From assembly GCF_900104575.1 (NCBI RefSeq), contig NZ_LT629731.1:818189-882188 (forward strand): a stretch of DNA of 64,000 nt. Reading direction: 5' to 3'. Below, piece after piece: positions 1-7,656 of the stretch. Position numbers and translations under genes: made by a program. Position 1 is the stretch's first letter. Every line of letters begins with the position of its first letter. The notes beneath the pieces are model-generated. The model searched no databases and was not told the origin of the DNA. It saw nothing but the letters and a program-made list of their open reading frames with translations. The stretch comes from Bacillus tuaregi (GTDB lineage Bacteria > Bacillota > Bacilli > Bacillales > Cytobacillaceae).

Positions 1-825
1 CGCGAAAATGATCTACATACGGTATGTGAAGAAGCGCGATGCCCTAATATTCATGAATGCTGGGCGCAAAGAAGAACCGCTACTTTTATGATTCTTGGTG
101 ATACCTGTACAAGAGCCTGCCGTTTCTGTGCGGTTAAGACTGGACTTCCGTCCGAATTGGATTGGAAGGAACCGGAAAGGGTAGCAGATTCAGTCCAAAT
201 CATGAATTTAAAGCATGTCGTTGTAACTGCCGTTGCACGGGATGATTTAAAGGATGGTGGTGCTGCTGTCTTTGCGGAAACCGTTCGGGCTATCAGAAGA
301 AAAAACCCGCTAACCTCGATTGAGGTATTGCCCTCGGATATGGGTGGGGTGTATGAGAATCTGAAAACATTAATGGATGCGAAGCCGGATATATTAAATC
401 ATAATATCGAAACGGTTGAAAGGCTGTCTCCAAGTGTAAGGGCAAGGGCAAAGTATGAACGTTCGTTGGAATTTTTACGCCGTGCGAAGGAGCTTCAGCC
501 GGAAATTCCGACGAAATCTAGCCTTATGGTCGGTCTCGGCGAAACGAAAGAAGAGATACTAGCCACAATGGATGACCTGCGTGCCAACCAGGTTGATATT
601 ATGACCATTGGTCAGTATTTACAGCCGACGAAAAAGCATTTAGCGGTAGAAAAGTACTACCATCCTGATGAGTTCAAGGAGTTAAAGGAGATCGCGATGC
701 AAAAGGGCTTCAGCCACTGTGAATCCGGTCCACTTGTCCGCTCCTCCTACCATGCAGATGAGCAGGTAAATGAAGCAGCCAAACAAAAGCATTCATTAGG
801 AGACCAGGAGTTAAAAAATGCTTAG
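1..825 (+). CDS. lipA: Lipoyl synthase, 5'-partial
   Basis: The frame is open from the first base, so the N-terminus lies outside the window. The product is lipoyl synthase, a cytosolic radical-SAM enzyme that inserts two sulfurs into protein-bound octanoyl groups to make lipoyl cofactors. The auxiliary-cluster cysteines appear as C-x4-C-x5-C ([12 protein letters not shown]) right at the window edge, followed by the radical-SAM motif CTRACRFC. The ATG at base 88 lies between these two essential motifs and so is not the real start. A hairpin terminator follows. In B. subtilis lipA is next to yutC, yutD, yutE and yutF, as here. Identification is essentially certain. Confidence 0.97.
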   Translation, partial: RENDLHTVCEEARCPNIHECWAQRRTATFMILGDTCTRACRFCAVKTGLPSELDWKEPERVADSVQIMNLKHVVVTAVARDDLKDGGAAVFAETVRAIRRKNPLTSIEVLPSDMGGVYENLKTLMDAKPDILNHNIETVERLSPSVRARAKYERSLEFLRRAKELQPEIPTKSSLMVGLGETKEEILATMDDLRANQVDIMTIGQYLQPTKKHLAVEKYYHPDEFKELKEIAMQKGFSHCESGPLVRSSYHADEQVNEAAKQKHSLGDQELKNA

Positions 826-830
826 AATCA

Positions 831-867
831 AAAAGAGCTCAGCTTGGCATCAGGCTGAACTCTTTTT
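831..867 (+). terminator. Rho-independent terminator after lipA
   Basis: Arms AAAAGAGCTCAGC and GCTGAACTCTTTT form a stem with a short loop and end in a T run. The A/T-rich flanks on both sides mean it can also serve the convergent yutC gene. Confidence 0.85.
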
Positions 868-882
868 ATATTCGCATCAGCA

Positions 883-1521
883 TCACTCTTTTTCAACATG
901 GTTTGAGCGGTTTTGGATATGAATCATGTCTCCATTAGCATTTTCCTCATCATAAACCGGCTGACCTTGAGGTGTTTTTAGCATATCTCGAATCAGCTTA
1001 TCAATGCCTGTTTCGGCATTTCGGCTGTTGGAATCAAGGTAGGAATAGCTTTCCATCGTTTCTCTAAGGTTAAAATTATCGCTGACATAGACACGGTACC
1101 AGCGAGGTACAACAGACATACCGGTTTTCTTAACCTGATCTGCAGTCAGATTCCGATTCTTTGTATCGGTAGCATATATAATGAGAACCTCTTCATCTGT
1201 CACAAGTGTCGCGGCATCCTGGACATTGGGAAGGTCCGTACAATATTTAGAAATCGTATCGGCGACCTTTTCGCGGTCAAGCGCTGTATAATGGTTATCT
1301 GAATGGTTTGTCCCTATTACAGGACTTTTTTGATGCCGTACGTAGCCGAAGTTTTCACTTTTATTCCCGTTTTGATGCTCCTTATATAATTCACGCCGGT
1401 CATCATTGACGTTAATCGTGTTGCCGCTATCCTTGTAGATATCCTCTCGTGCGCTATCCTTCTGACAGCCTGCTATGAGAGTGAGACTGCACAGTCCCAT
1501 TATCAGCCATGTATTCTTCAT
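883..1521 (-). CDS. yutC: YhcN/YlaJ-family sporulation lipoprotein (YutC)
   Basis: This 212-aa protein has a lipoprotein signal peptide with lipobox LIAG-C at Cys19, so it should be lipid-anchored on the outside of the membrane. The body matches the YhcN/YlaJ sporulation lipoprotein family, with a conserved region covering residues about 85-180 (AATLVTDEEVLIIYATD, then RWYRVYVSDN). These proteins are made in sporulating cells and associate with the spore; their biochemical role is not known. The start has a GGGAGGTG ribosome site. Its position convergent to lipA matches B. subtilis yutC. An IS1111-type element sits directly upstream and may separate it from its ancestral promoter region. Confidence 0.85.
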   Translation of the reverse strand: MKNTWLIMGLCSLTLIAGCQKDSAREDIYKDSGNTINVNDDRRELYKEHQNGNKSENFGYVRHQKSPVIGTNHSDNHYTALDREKVADTISKYCTDLPNVQDAATLVTDEEVLIIYATDTKNRNLTADQVKKTGMSVVPRWYRVYVSDNFNLRETMESYSYLDSNSRNAETGIDKLIRDMLKTPQGQPVYDEENANGDMIHIQNRSNHVEKE

Positions 1522-1647
1522 TTTTGCTACTCACCTCCCTCTATAAATGTTGATTTATCAACGGTTTGACCCGTTGGTGGAGTGTCAAAAAAAAATTTTT
1601 CGACACGCTTCCTAACAATATTTTTATATTATGTGAAACTATTCCAT

Positions 1648-1759
1648 CATATGGGTACGCTACGCGGTCACTACTGGATAATTGTGGTAAGTAGTGTCAG
1701 AGAATTATGTGATGCACAATGGATCTCTGCGTAACTTATGATGACGTACCCTCCCATAT
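1648..1759 (-). ncRNA. Candidate bridge/seek RNA of the IS1111 element
   Basis: This non-coding stretch downstream of the transposase folds by eye into an outer stem (GGGTACG at 1653-1659 with CGTACCC at 1745-1751, extended by ATAT/ATAT flanks) enclosing two stem-loops. One is CACTAC/GTAGTG (1669-1674, 1691-1696) with a 16-nt loop. The other is CAGAGA/TCTCTG (1698-1703, 1724-1729) with a 20-nt loop. Two programmable loops in a structured RNA from this location are what is known for IS1111/IS110 guide RNAs. The assignment is inferred from structure and position; the loops have not been matched to donor or target sequence. Confidence 0.5.
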
Positions 1760-1914
1760 CTCTGGGCATCTGTGTGCCTACATTCCTTCGTTCGGTCTAG
1801 TCATAAGGCAGAGGCTAGCGAAGCTCCTTTAGGGACTCTAGGTCGAATGGTGAATATAATGCCAGCTTCTCCGTGTCATCCTGTTGTCTAGGTCTGTAAA
1901 GGGGATGTAGAAAT

Positions 1915-3192
1915 CTATATAGTCTCTGCGAGACTCGGAATATCCTTCATCATTCGCTGCGCATCAAATGCTTTGTGCTTCGTGCTGATTCCATGTAACA
2001 CTTTTAATAGTTTTCCGCATAGAACCACGATGGACTGCTTCTTACGTAATGGATTAACCTGACGATTTGTATAATATTCGTGCAGTTTTCTAAAAGCTTC
2101 ATTATAGCGAATCATCGGCATCATGACTCTAAATAGGAGGGCACGCAGCTTTCTTCTGCCACGTTTGGAGATGCGCTTTTGCCCTTTGTGCTGTCCGGAA
2201 GAACTCTCTCGTAATGTCAACCCCGCGAGTTTGATTAGTTGGCGTGGGTCTTCATAGTATGAAAAGCTTCCGATTTCAGCTAATAAATCAACTATCGTTG
2301 TATCTCCTAGTCCTGGTACCGTTGATAGCCACTCGTACTCTACAGAAGTTTTTACAAGCTCAACTAAGTGCCCCGTAATCCTCTCGATATCTTGTTCCAG
2401 CTGATGGTAACGGCGAACGAGCGTGGCGATTTCAATACGGGCCATCTCACGTCCTTCTGTTACTCCAATGGAATAAGCAGCGACTTCAATGAGGCGCACT
2501 GCTTTTGGTCGTTGGGGAGATTTGAGCCCCTCGATCTTTCGATAAAGGGATAAAACCTCATCAGCTTGTTTCTGATGGAGATCACTCGGAAATGGGGTAC
2601 ATTCTAGTACAGCCATTGCCATCTTTCCAAATGACGGAAAGACCTGAGTAAACTCAGGAAAATAGCGATCTAACCAGCGTATAATCATGTTTTTGACAGC
2701 ACTAAGTTCCTCTGTCAATTTCCCTCTAAACGTTGATCCAACACGAAGTTCAGCCTCCATGTCTTTCAAGATACGTGGATAACTGAAGCGTCCATCTTTA
2801 ATAAGACGAGCGATTACTAGCGCATCTTTACGGTCATGTTTTGTTGGTAAATTGTCATCCAATTCCTTTGACTTTTTAACGTGCAAAGGGTTGGTCATGA
2901 CCAGGGGAATACCCCGTTCTTCAAGGAAATAGGCTAAATTTAGCCAGTAATGGCCTGTTGGTTCAATCCCAACAATGACCTCCGTTTTTTCGTATTCTTT
3001 CATTGCAGTCAAAATACGTTGATAAAACCACTGGAAGCCATCACTAGACTGTAATACTGGGAAAGATTTTTGGAGCACCCGACCACGGTCATCTACAAAG
3101 CAAGCAAAATGTTTTCGCTTGGCAATGTCAATTCCGACTACGAGTGTATTCTCGGTGACTTGATTTATTTTCTGATTTTCGTTAAAATCCAC
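1915..3192 (-). CDS. IS110-family DEDD transposase
   Basis: This 425-aa recombinase carries the RuvC-like DEDD catalytic set. Asp22 lies in VVGIDIAK, Glu77 in VGIEPTGHY, and Asp120 and Asp123 in KHDRKDA. A C-terminal transposase_20 domain follows, with a helix-hairpin-helix-like stretch (STVPGLGDTTIVDLLAEIG) and the serine-rich TLRESSSGQHKGQKRISKRG motif. No stop or frameshift interrupts the frame, so the protein looks intact and the element may be active. Enzymes of this family excise a circular intermediate and insert it at targets chosen by an RNA encoded in the non-coding end of the element. Upstream, TCTTACTTGG-like sequence gives only a weak promoter; an active one may form on circularisation. 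Confidence 0.93.
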   Translation of the reverse strand: MDFNENQKINQVTENTLVVGIDIAKRKHFACFVDDRGRVLQKSFPVLQSSDGFQWFYQRILTAMKEYEKTEVIVGIEPTGHYWLNLAYFLEERGIPLVMTNPLHVKKSKELDDNLPTKHDRKDALVIARLIKDGRFSYPRILKDMEAELRVGSTFRGKLTEELSAVKNMIIRWLDRYFPEFTQVFPSFGKMAMAVLECTPFPSDLHQKQADEVLSLYRKIEGLKSPQRPKAVRLIEVAAYSIGVTEGREMARIEIATLVRRYHQLEQDIERITGHLVELVKTSVEYEWLSTVPGLGDTTIVDLLAEIGSFSYYEDPRQLIKLAGLTLRESSSGQHKGQKRISKRGRRKLRALLFRVMMPMIRYNEAFRKLHEYYTNRQVNPLRKKQSIVVLCGKLLKVLHGISTKHKAFDAQRMMKDIPSLAETI

Positions 3193-3252
3193 TTTGGAGT
3201 CCTCCTTGGTTAACTAAGTTAGGGGTCATTTCGCCACACGATTTGACACCCC

Positions 3253-3575
3253 GTATCATACCAAGAGGGCTCTTTTTTGTTCAAGTCCCCGAAAATTCTT
3301 CTAACAGGAATGCTCCTTAAGTATATAGTGACCGATGTGACTCTTTTTTCTCATAGCAATTGTTGGCGATTCTGCTACTAGCTTGCACTTTTTTAGAATT
3401 TATGGCTAAATCTTCTTATAGCAATCATTCCAAGCACGGCGACAATAGAGGACGTTCGGCAAACATCGAGGTTCTTGGAATGTCATGGGAAGCGTATAGA
3501 TAAAATACTGTGTCTACATTACGGTTGGCTGAAAAGCCCCCATTTTTGGAGAGACACTTTCGAGGGGTGAAAAGA
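3253..3575. other. Intergenic region between IS and yutD
   Basis: No gene is seen here. It holds a short hairpin AGAGggCTCT followed by T's near 3266-3280, and a long-range inverted repeat CATTCCAAG (3426-3434) / CTTGGAATG (3474-3482) about 90 bases before yutD that could form a leader stem. No clear SigA promoter was identified. Confidence 0.4.
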
Positions 3576-3851
3576 ATGGTTTGCATTGAAAATACCTGTT
3601 ACGAAATCGTTGAGGAAAGAGGTGATGGCTTCAACGAGGAGGCTTTTCGCAGCCGATTTAGCGATATTTTAACAAAATATGATTATATTGTCGGAGACTG
3701 GGGGTACGGGCAGCTCCGTTTAAAGGGCTTTTTTGACGACCAAAATCAAAAGGCCTCATTTGATACGAAAATCAGCACGGCTTCAGAATACCTATATGAA
3801 TTCTGCAACTTTGGCTGTGCCTACTTTATCGTCAAAAAAGTAAAAAAATAA
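3576..3851 (+). CDS. yutD: YutD family protein (DUF1027)
   Basis: The 91-aa product matches the YutD family. Recognisable blocks are YDYIVGDWGYGQLRLKGFF and YEFCNFGCAYFIVKK, which are the family's most conserved segments. The function is unknown. The start is placed at the ATG at 3576 because GAGGGGTG lies directly upstream at good spacing and family members begin with a similar xxIxxxxYEIVEE strand; the frame stays open 22 codons further upstream but without family similarity. A palindromic terminator repeat follows. The gene lies between yutC and yutE as in B. subtilis, separated from yutC here by the IS element. Confidence 0.85.
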   Translation: MVCIENTCYEIVEERGDGFNEEAFRSRFSDILTKYDYIVGDWGYGQLRLKGFFDDQNQKASFDTKISTASEYLYEFCNFGCAYFIVKKVKK

Positions 3852-3914
3852 GGTGTCAGGCACCGCAAAAAGACAAACTGCTAGTATTTGTCGATCTGCG
3901 GTGCCTGACACCTT
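3850..3914. terminator. GGTGTCAGGCACC palindromic repeat, copy 1
   Basis: Perfect 15-bp outer arms (AAGGTGTCAGGCACC and its complement) enclose an inner AGACAAA/TTTGTC pair. Both sides are A/T-rich, so it can terminate yutD and the convergent small gene on the minus strand. Three further copies occur at 21060, 23485 and 39069. Confidence 0.8.
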
Positions 3915-3918
3915 TATT

Positions 3919-4179
3919 TTATTCATCATGCGGTGGGTGAGCCCCTTCCATCTGCCGGGGCAGATGCTCGTGTAGCGATTTATTCTCATAGTTAAAAGCA
4001 CTGTAAGGGCGTTGTCCTTCCTGCCATGGGGTGCTTTTATTTTCAACCGGTGTATTTTTGCCAATTGGTGAACCGACAGGCCCTTCGGGAAATTCCTCAG
4101 GGACGATATATTCTTCCATCGCTTCCACATTAGAAAAATTACTATATTTTTTAATTTCTTTATCGCCCAATATCATCAC
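3919..4179 (-). CDS. Small conserved hypothetical protein
   Basis: I do not recognise a named family. The product is at most 86 aa, hydrophilic, without signal peptide or membrane segment. It has a Pro/Glu-rich centre (EYIVPEEFPEGPVGSP) and a His-rich tail (HPPHDE), and looks like the small cytosolic proteins common in Bacillaceae. The start is uncertain: GTG 4179 and ATG 4176 overlap the ribosome site AGAGGTG, whereas the TTG at 4170 has that site at a 6-nt spacing and is the better candidate. It is convergent with yutD and shares its terminator repeat. Confidence 0.6.
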   Translation of the reverse strand: MMILGDKEIKKYSNFSNVEAMEEYIVPEEFPEGPVGSPIGKNTPVENKSTPWQEGQRPYSAFNYENKSLHEHLPRQMEGAHPPHDE

Positions 4180-4232
4180 CTCTGCTTCAGTATTCGCTAA
4201 CGGAGGGAAAATATGAGCGATTCTCCATTCAA

Positions 4233-4499
4233 TTAGACGATTTCAGCCAGAAAGCTAGTGAGTTCTGCTGCAGCCTCTTCATCTAAGCGGAATACATGCT
4301 CTATATAACCTTCTTCCTCAAGGTCGTCTTGCCCGATAATCGCAAAGTTGCCGCCTTGAATATCGAGCACTAATATTTTTCCGTAATAACGGTCTGAATA
4401 CGTGATCGCTAAATCAAAGCGATGATTCTCCCCCATAAAGCTAACAAACCTTGTTTTCGTGTTCTCCGTATCATCATATAAGAAAAAGCGCTCTGCCAT
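4233..4499 (-). CDS. DUF3055-like cytosolic protein
   Basis: The 88-aa protein starts MAERFFLYDDTENTKTRF and resembles the DUF3055 family of small Bacillaceae proteins of unknown function. It is acidic, with no signal peptide or membrane span. The conserved-looking core is VSFMGENHRFDLAITYSD followed by ILVLDIQGGNFAIIGQDDL. The ATG at 4499 is chosen because GGGGAG lies 6 nt upstream; an adjacent ATG at 4502 is the alternative. The family assignment is from memory of the pattern and is moderately sure. It is divergent from the EAL gene, with a structured repeat between them. Confidence 0.7.
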   Translation of the reverse strand: MAERFFLYDDTENTKTRFVSFMGENHRFDLAITYSDRYYGKILVLDIQGGNFAIIGQDDLEEEGYIEHVFRLDEEAAAELTSFLAEIV

Positions 4500-4776
4500 C
4501 ATTCTCTCCCCTTTATTCACATTCGTTACAAATATTTCACAATAAAATATTGTTATCCCTATATTAGCAGAAACGAGTGTTATACACTAATGGTTGAGAC
4601 TGTCAAAAAAATATTTCATAAATAGATTTGGTGAAAATTATGGTACAATATACATAAGTATATTAATATGACGGAACCGGGCTTTGAATTTCTCCAACTA
4701 GCGGCAATAAAGTCACTTGGCTTATCAAGCTTGTGAGTAATCGAACTTGTTAAACCGTTTACAATGACAGATTACG

Positions 4777-4964
4777 TTAACTTCATTCATCAGTAGTCCT
4801 CGACTTCTACAAGTTGGGGATGAATGCAAATAGTACTTCGATTCAGAGGGGGTTCAAACCCCTGCTGAATGAAGTTAAGCCTCCGGCGAGTCTTGCGATT
4901 TTTAAAAGGTAGTTTACCCGAGCGAGCTCAGGTAATCCGGACGCAAATTCGACGGGCGAATTTG
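4777..4964 (+). repeat. Structured ~188-bp intergenic repeat, copy A
   Basis: The copy shows a series of helices. They are an outer TTAACTTCATTCA / TGAATGAAGTTAA pairing, a CTTCTACAAG hairpin, and CTTCGATTCAG..GGGGTTCAAACCCC..CTGAATGAAG. These are followed by TTACC-GAGC..GCTC-GGTAA and a terminal AAATTCG..CGAATTT hairpin. The last 85 bases are almost identical to copies B (20096) and C (21746). It lies 51 nt upstream of the EAL gene in sense orientation. It may be a non-autonomous transposon remnant, an orphan guide-type RNA, or a leader RNA. Confidence 0.75.
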
Positions 4965-5015
4965 ATTTTCAAAGATAGATTGGTTTTCTATGCTTCTGAG
5001 AGGAAGGAATATTCG

Positions 5016-6323
5016 ATGAGACTCGATAGGAAATACAGAAAATGGATTGATTGGTGGAAAGTCATTCTTCCGTTACGAAATATCAGATTTTTCCCACCAC
5101 GTTTTATCATAAGAGATCCGATTGTAGAAGGGGTTTCACAGGCATTTAAGAAAGGGCACGAAGTGGCTGTCATTGTCTATCATATCAGAAATCTTCAGGA
5201 TATATCGCAGTGGTTTGGTGAAAGTGAAATGGAAATGGCCATTCAAACGTTGAAAAAAACATTTCGTGAAGTAACCGAACAGGAACAGAGAACAGATAGC
5301 ATAATCCTGATTGATTATCATTATGGAGATGGGTTTACAGTCTATTTTCAAGTAGAAGATGATATCGAGCAGAGAGTATTTGATGTAGAAGCCTTAATGA
5401 ATAAATTATACATGGACATGAAGCATTCGCTATCTTCTAATCCAATATATGATCAGTTAATTGTTGATAAAGGTTTTATGTTTATTGATAAAAGCTACAC
5501 ATCTGTTCAGGATGCGATTTACTCAGGGCGTAAGCAGGCCTTAACGATGGCTGAAAAAAGGGTCAAAAGTGAATACCTTGAGATGCGTTATAAGATGAAA
5601 AAAATCATTCAGAAAAAAGAGATTCGGATGTTTGCTCAGCCAATCATGGATATGATGACAAAGGAAATTCATGCATGGGAGATGCTGACTAGAGGTCCTG
5701 AAGGGACTAATCTTGAAATGCCGTTACGTTTATTCTCCGTTGCAAGACAGACAGGAAATTTGTATGATTTAGAAATGATTGTCCTTGAGAGAATCTTCGA
5801 AAAAATGAAGGAAACAGGCTGTCATCAAGAGATTTTTGTTAATTTTACACCACTGACACTTGGAAATAAGCGCTTTGTTCAAGATTTGCAAACTCAATTA
5901 GCCAACTTCAGCACCGTTAATCCACGTCAGATTATTATTGAGATGACGGAGCAAGATTCAGTGGATGAGAAAAAGGGATTAATCGATAATATTAAAAAGC
6001 TGCGAACGCTCGGCTTCCGCTTTGCCTTAGATGATACCGGCGCCGGCTATTCTAATCTTTACTCCATTGGCGAAATTCTGCCGGAAATTATTAAGATTGA
6101 CAGAGCGTTAATTCAAAATATTCATGAAAGCTCTGTAAATGAATCAATGCTAAGAGGAATTCTGCTTGTCGCTAGAGAAGTAGGTTCTAGAGTGGTTGCT
6201 GAAGGTATTGAAAAAGGGGAAGAAATCAGTGTCTTATCCAGACATGAGGTGGACTATGCCCAGGGCTATTATTTTGCGCGGCCAACCGATTTCACCCATC
6301 AGTTGCTCGCTTCACATTCATAA
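5016..6323 (+). CDS. Degenerate GGDEF + EAL domain protein (cyclic-di-GMP phosphodiesterase)
   Basis: This 435-aa cytosolic protein has an N-terminal degenerate GGDEF-like domain (the GGDEF signature is replaced by YHYGDGFTVYF) and a C-terminal EAL domain. The EAL domain keeps the catalytic set: E in WEMLTRGP, N in VNFTP, E in IEMTE, the Asp pair in ALDDTGAGYS, K in IIKID, E in VVAEGIE and Q in AQGYY. It should therefore hydrolyse cyclic di-GMP, with the N-terminal domain possibly sensing nucleotide. The start at ATG 5016 has GAGAGGAAGG upstream. The frame stays open 49 codons further into the upstream structured repeat, so an extended form is possible but unlikely. Confidence 0.88.
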   Translation: MRLDRKYRKWIDWWKVILPLRNIRFFPPRFIIRDPIVEGVSQAFKKGHEVAVIVYHIRNLQDISQWFGESEMEMAIQTLKKTFREVTEQEQRTDSIILIDYHYGDGFTVYFQVEDDIEQRVFDVEALMNKLYMDMKHSLSSNPIYDQLIVDKGFMFIDKSYTSVQDAIYSGRKQALTMAEKRVKSEYLEMRYKMKKIIQKKEIRMFAQPIMDMMTKEIHAWEMLTRGPEGTNLEMPLRLFSVARQTGNLYDLEMIVLERIFEKMKETGCHQEIFVNFTPLTLGNKRFVQDLQTQLANFSTVNPRQIIIEMTEQDSVDEKKGLIDNIKKLRTLGFRFALDDTGAGYSNLYSIGEILPEIIKIDRALIQNIHESSVNESMLRGILLVAREVGSRVVAEGIEKGEEISVLSRHEVDYAQGYYFARPTDFTHQLLASHS

Positions 6324-6408
6324 AAACGGCACACTCATACATAAGCAAATATTATAGAGCAACAAAAATCAAATGGACTGGAAGAACGATGAGGGAAGGA
6401 TGATAAAG

Positions 6409-6855
6409 ATGTATTTTGTCGATAGAGAAAAAATTGAAGAAACACTCCATTACCTTGAAGACCGGATTGACTTGTTCGAGGAAAATAGTACATGGGAAAC
6501 GGAAATGGAAAAAGCGGCCTTGGAAAGAATTCTACATATGATACTTGAGTCGATCCTTGATGTTGGCAATGGCCTAATCGACGGCTTTATTATGCGTGAC
6601 CCAGGCAGCTATGATGATATTATTGATATTTTAGAGGATGAAAGGGTCATTACAAAGGAAATGTCTGAAAGCTATAAAAAGGTAATTGCTTTCAGAAAAA
6701 ATCTTCAGCAGCAATATACTCAAATTCAGCATGCAGAACTTCTAGAGGGCTTCCAGCAGGAATTAATCCAGTTAAAACAATTTGCGCCAAAGGTACGAGA
6801 ATACATGATAAATGAGCTTGGACCGGTTACAGCCTTTAAACCAACGGCAAAATAA
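6409..6855 (+). CDS. yutE: YutE, HepT-like (DUF86) protein
   Basis: The 148-aa protein matches YutE of the DUF86/HepT superfamily, all-helical HEPN-type proteins. The segment ILDVGNGLIDGFIMRDPGSY and the C-terminal ELGPVTAFKP are characteristic. HepT relatives act as toxic RNases or as targets of an MNT nucleotidyltransferase, but no MNT partner gene is adjacent here and the strict R-x4-H-x-Y motif is replaced by RKNLQQQY. A housekeeping or uncharacterised role is therefore as likely as a toxin role. The ATG at 6409 is selected from the GGAAGGAT site and the MYFVDREKIE start typical of the family. Confidence 0.85.
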   Translation: MYFVDREKIEETLHYLEDRIDLFEENSTWETEMEKAALERILHMILESILDVGNGLIDGFIMRDPGSYDDIIDILEDERVITKEMSESYKKVIAFRKNLQQQYTQIQHAELLEGFQQELIQLKQFAPKVREYMINELGPVTAFKPTAK

Positions 6856-6977
6856 GCTGAGTGTAGCAAGCGGGAGGTCTGTAATTCCGCAACTTTAATG
6901 GGAAAGGACTCCGAGTTGAAGCTATTTTTCCAGGTACAGAACGCTTAAATGCTTTTCTTACAAGGATGGTGGAGGAA

Positions 6978-7601
6978 ATGTTAATTAATACGCGGAATAC
7001 AAAGGAACAAATATTGGCCCTTTTAAAGCAATACGGCAGCTTAACAATCATGGAGCTGTCCAATGAATTAGGCATAACAGAGATGGCTGTGAGAAGGCAT
7101 GTACAGACATTAGAGCGAGACAAGCTCATTCGTTCTAATGTTAAAAAGCAGACAATGGGCAGGCCTTCTAAGGTATACGAGCTTGCCGAGCAGGGAGAGA
7201 ACTTTTTTCCGAAAAAATATAAAGAACTTAGCCTTGAAATCTTAAAGGGATTAAAGGAAGCTGGGCACGAGAATTTAATCAATGAGATTATCCAAAAGAA
7301 GAGAGAGCAGTTTCTTGAACAGTATAAACTTGAGCATAAGAATGAAACATTAGCCGTAAAGCTTGAGAGCTTAAAGCGTATTCAAGAGCGTGAAGGCTAT
7401 ATGCCGCAAATTGAGGAACATGAGGGCAAGCTCCACTTTAAGGAACTGAATTGTCCATATGTTGAATTAGCGAAGGAATTTCCGGCAATTTGCCAGGCTG
7501 AGCGCGAGTTTATCAAGCAGTTCCTAGATGCAGATTTAACGACACTGTCATCAATGGCGGATGGACATACATGCTGTCACTATTCGATTCAAGAAAACTA
7601 A
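6978..7601 (+). CDS. SufR-like helix-turn-helix regulator with C-terminal cysteines
   Basis: The 207-aa protein has an N-terminal winged helix (residues about 8-65: EQILALLKQYGSLTIMELS, then EMAVRRHVQTLE and a MGRPSKVYEL wing). A helical region and a C-terminal cysteine patch (NCPYVELAKEF, AICQAEREF, HTCCHYSI) follow. The layout is that of DeoR/SufR-type regulators in which the cysteines bind an Fe-S cluster. The Fe-S ligand role is inferred from the pattern. Its neighbours include Fe-S proteins (lipA, yutI, yutM), so a link to cluster status is plausible. GGTGGAGG lies very close before the ATG at 6978; ATG 6966 is an alternative. Confidence 0.78.
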   Translation: MLINTRNTKEQILALLKQYGSLTIMELSNELGITEMAVRRHVQTLERDKLIRSNVKKQTMGRPSKVYELAEQGENFFPKKYKELSLEILKGLKEAGHENLINEIIQKKREQFLEQYKLEHKNETLAVKLESLKRIQEREGYMPQIEEHEGKLHFKELNCPYVELAKEFPAICQAEREFIKQFLDADLTTLSSMADGHTCCHYSIQEN

Positions 7602-7656
7602 TCACACACTGGCTCCAATTTTTCTTCAAGAAGCTGCAGCAAACGGAGGTGGATGA

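Larger units (their letters stand above)
1579..3252 (-). mobile_element. IS1111-group (IS110 family) insertion sequence
   Basis: The element contains one DEDD transposase gene, a short (about 50 bp) region before the transposase start and a long (about 335 bp) non-coding region after its stop. Inverted repeats GGAGTGTCAAA (1579-1589) and TTTGACACCCC (3242-3252) match at 10 of 11 positions. Sub-terminal inverted repeats and a long non-coding tail downstream of the transposase characterise the IS1111 group, whereas the IS110 group proper has its long non-coding end upstream. The true ends lie slightly outside the repeats and were not resolved. The element separates yutC and yutD, which are adjacent in B. 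subtilis. Confidence 0.8.

Noticed and set aside
3792-4130. A minus-strand frame of 112 codons overlapping yutD and the terminator repeat.
   Set aside because: It runs through the palindromic repeat and overlaps two better-supported genes in other frames.
6409-6855. HepT/MNT toxin-antitoxin system at yutE.
   Set aside because: No nucleotidyltransferase gene is adjacent, the HEPN catalytic motif is not intact, and the gene sits in a conserved housekeeping order.
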